Position numbers and translations under genes: made by a program
Shown: piece by piece, positions 8,652 to 9,375 of the stretch
Layout: each line of letters begins with the position of its first letter
Numbering within the stretch: the first letter of the stretch is position 1
Notes under the pieces: generated by a model
What the model saw: the letters and a program-made list of their open reading frames with translations, nothing else
The model's database searches: none
Told to the model about the DNA's origin: nothing
Assembly (NCBI GenBank): GCA_964353865.1
Contig: CAYGXJ010000049.1
Span: 1 to 9,375, forward strand
Reading direction: 5' to 3'
Source of the DNA: RBG-16-64-43 sp964353865
GTDB taxonomy: Bacteria; Chloroflexota; Anaerolineae; Anaerolineales; RBG-16-64-43
DNA: 9,375 nucleotides

Positions 8652-8659
8652 GGAGAGGG
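8652..8659 (+). promoter_or_regulatory. Ribosome binding site of nuoA
   Basis: GGAGAGGG, ending 3 nt before the ATG at 8663; the GGAG core is 7 nt away. It settles the start at 8663. An in-frame upstream TTG at 8576 is part of the -35 box and cannot be the start. Confidence 0.7.
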
Positions 8660-8662
8660 CGG

Positions 8663-9019
8663 ATGTTCCAGGAGTACTTCCCGCTGATCGTACTGCTGGT
8701 CGTTGCAACGGCGGTCGGCGTGATCGCTGTCGGGCTTGGCCTCTTGTTCGGCCCCCGCCGCCCGACTCCCATGAAAGGCCTGCCCTACGAATCGGGCATG
8801 CTGCCCATCGGCCCGGGAACGCGCCGCATGCCGGTGCGCTTCTACCTCACCGCCGTACTCTTCATCCTGTTCGACATCGAGATCGTCTTCTTCCTGCCCT
8901 GGGCGGTGGTCTTCCGCAGCCTGGGCTTCTTCGGGCTGGTCGAGATGGGCGTGTTCGTGCTCATCTTACTGGTGGGTTTGGCTTACGCCTGGAAGAAGGG
9001 AGCCTTGGAATGGGAGTAG
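8663..9019 (+). CDS. nuoA: NADH-quinone oxidoreductase subunit A
   Basis: 118-residue membrane subunit of respiratory complex I (ND3 homologue), near the usual length. Three membrane helices are visible: about residues 6-29, 59-82 and 90-110. The matrix/cytosol-side loop after helix 1 contains the conserved YESG (42-45). It has Ser where mitochondrial ND3 has its switch cysteine, as in E. coli. Helix 2 shows FYLTAVLFILFDIEIVFFLP with the conserved acidic residues D71 and E73. The C-terminus ends GALEWE, typical of the family. The subunit helps form the quinone-access and E-channel region near NuoB, NuoD and NuoH. It is the first gene after a strong promoter and overlaps nuoB by 10 nt. Confidence 0.96.
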   Translation: MFQEYFPLIVLLVVATAVGVIAVGLGLLFGPRRPTPMKGLPYESGMLPIGPGTRRMPVRFYLTAVLFILFDIEIVFFLPWAVVFRSLGFFGLVEMGVFVLILLVGLAYAWKKGALEWE

Positions 9020-9375
9020 AGGCCAAACTCGGCGATCTGGGCCTGGTGACCCTGACGCTCGAGAAGGCGGTCAATTGGAGCCGCACGCGCGCTATGTGGC
9101 CGATGCTCTTTGGCCTGGCATGCTGTGCGATCGAGATGATGAGCGCTCAGGCCTCGCACTACGACCTGAGCCGCTTTGGCATGGAGCTCATGCGCGCCAG
9201 CCCGCGCCAATCCGACCTAATGATTGTGGCCGGGCGCGTGACGCGCAAGATGGCGCCGGTGTTACGCCGGCTGTACGACCAGATGCCCGACCCCAAGTGG
9301 GTCATTGCCATGGGCGACTGCGCTTCGTGCGGCGGCATCTTCAACAACTACGCCATCGTCCAGGGCGTGGATGAG
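9010..9375 (+). CDS. nuoB: NADH-quinone oxidoreductase subunit B, 3'-truncated by the window
   Basis: 122 residues are visible, starting at the ATG that overlaps the end of nuoA; the frame stays open to the last base. It is the peripheral-arm subunit of complex I that holds the terminal iron-sulfur cluster N2, which passes electrons to quinone. The tandem Cys pair in LACCAIEMM (Cys38, Cys39) and the Cys in MGDCASCGG (Cys104) are three of the four N2 ligands. The fourth, in the CPPRP motif, lies beyond the window. Other family markers are HYDLSRFGME (50-59), RQSDLMIVAGRVTRKMAP (66-83) and NNYAIVQGVD (112-121). A good ribosome site AAGGGAG (8996-9002) stands 7 nt before the ATG inside nuoA. nuoC/D and the rest of the operon are expected to follow. 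Confidence 0.96.
   Translation, partial: MGVEAKLGDLGLVTLTLEKAVNWSRTRAMWPMLFGLACCAIEMMSAQASHYDLSRFGMELMRASPRQSDLMIVAGRVTRKMAPVLRRLYDQMPDPKWVIAMGDCASCGGIFNNYAIVQGVDE

Larger units (their letters stand above)
8298..8662. other. 365-bp intergenic region between sucD and nuoA
   Basis: No coding sequence is supportable here. The right part (about 8500-8610) is clearly more AT-rich than the flanking genes and carries the nuo promoter. The region contains an 8-bp inverted repeat, a near-repeat of AAGCGCTTCG (8351-8360) as AAGCGATTCG (8401-8410), and several GCAAT/ATTGC motifs. I see no convincing intrinsic terminator for sucCD. The nearest candidate is a small AGGAG/CTCCT structure followed by TTTT at 8468-8482, whose loop is too short to be credible alone. 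Confidence 0.7.

Noticed and set aside
8576..8662. 29-codon extension of nuoA starting at a TTG
   Set aside because: The TTG is the first triplet of the -35 TTGACA. The ATG at 8663 has a strong ribosome site and matches the NuoA family start.
8298..8662. A tRNA, small RNA or riboswitch in the sucD-nuoA gap
   Set aside because: No cloverleaf, T-loop motif or known riboswitch core is recognisable. A covariance-model search would be needed to find anything subtler.
9075..9374. 99-codon plus-strand frame near the right edge
   Set aside because: It is out of frame with nuoB, which covers the same bases with unmistakable motifs.

Overview
The window is a GC-rich (by eye roughly 60-65% G+C) piece of bacterial chromosome packed with core metabolic genes. 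The best guess is a member of Chloroflexota (Anaerolineae-like). Supporting this are an RpoC with an uninterrupted trigger loop (no proteobacterial SI3 insertion), a Thr/Pro-rich linker behind a lipobox in the secreted peptidase, a methyltransferase resembling an Actinobacteria-type conserved family, and the gene mix itself. This is inference from recalled family features; no database search was possible.

Layout. Bases 1-2478 (+) are the 3' two-thirds of rpoC, ending at a strong intrinsic terminator (perfect 12-bp stem, 4-nt loop, T-rich tail). From 6075 down to 2578 (-) runs a compact three-gene unit: full-length bifunctional formimidoyltransferase-cyclodeaminase (ftcD-like), a lipoprotein M23-family metallopeptidase, and a class I SAM-dependent methyltransferase whose ATG overlaps the peptidase stop (ATGA). 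A 179-bp divergent promoter region (6076-6254), with a perfect TATAAT on each strand, separates this unit from sucC-sucD (6255-8297, +), the two subunits of succinyl-CoA ligase. A 365-bp AT-richer intergenic region (8298-8662) follows. It holds a good sigma70-type promoter and a cluster of GCAAT/ATTGC half-sites, and it leads into nuoA and nuoB (8663 to the window end, +), the start of a complex I operon.

Function. The right half couples the TCA cycle (succinyl-CoA ligase) to the respiratory chain (NADH:quinone oxidoreductase) in two separately promoted units. The left half combines transcription (rpoC) with a minus-strand unit joining folate one-carbon/histidine catabolism to an envelope peptidase and an uncharacterised methyltransferase. 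The window contains no mobile elements, CRISPR arrays, tRNA or rRNA genes. Most of it is ordinary core genome. The points that merit a second look are the minus-strand gene trio, the Asp-to-Glu change in the peptidase zinc motif, and the repeat-rich nuo upstream region. I do not see a convincing new biological system.
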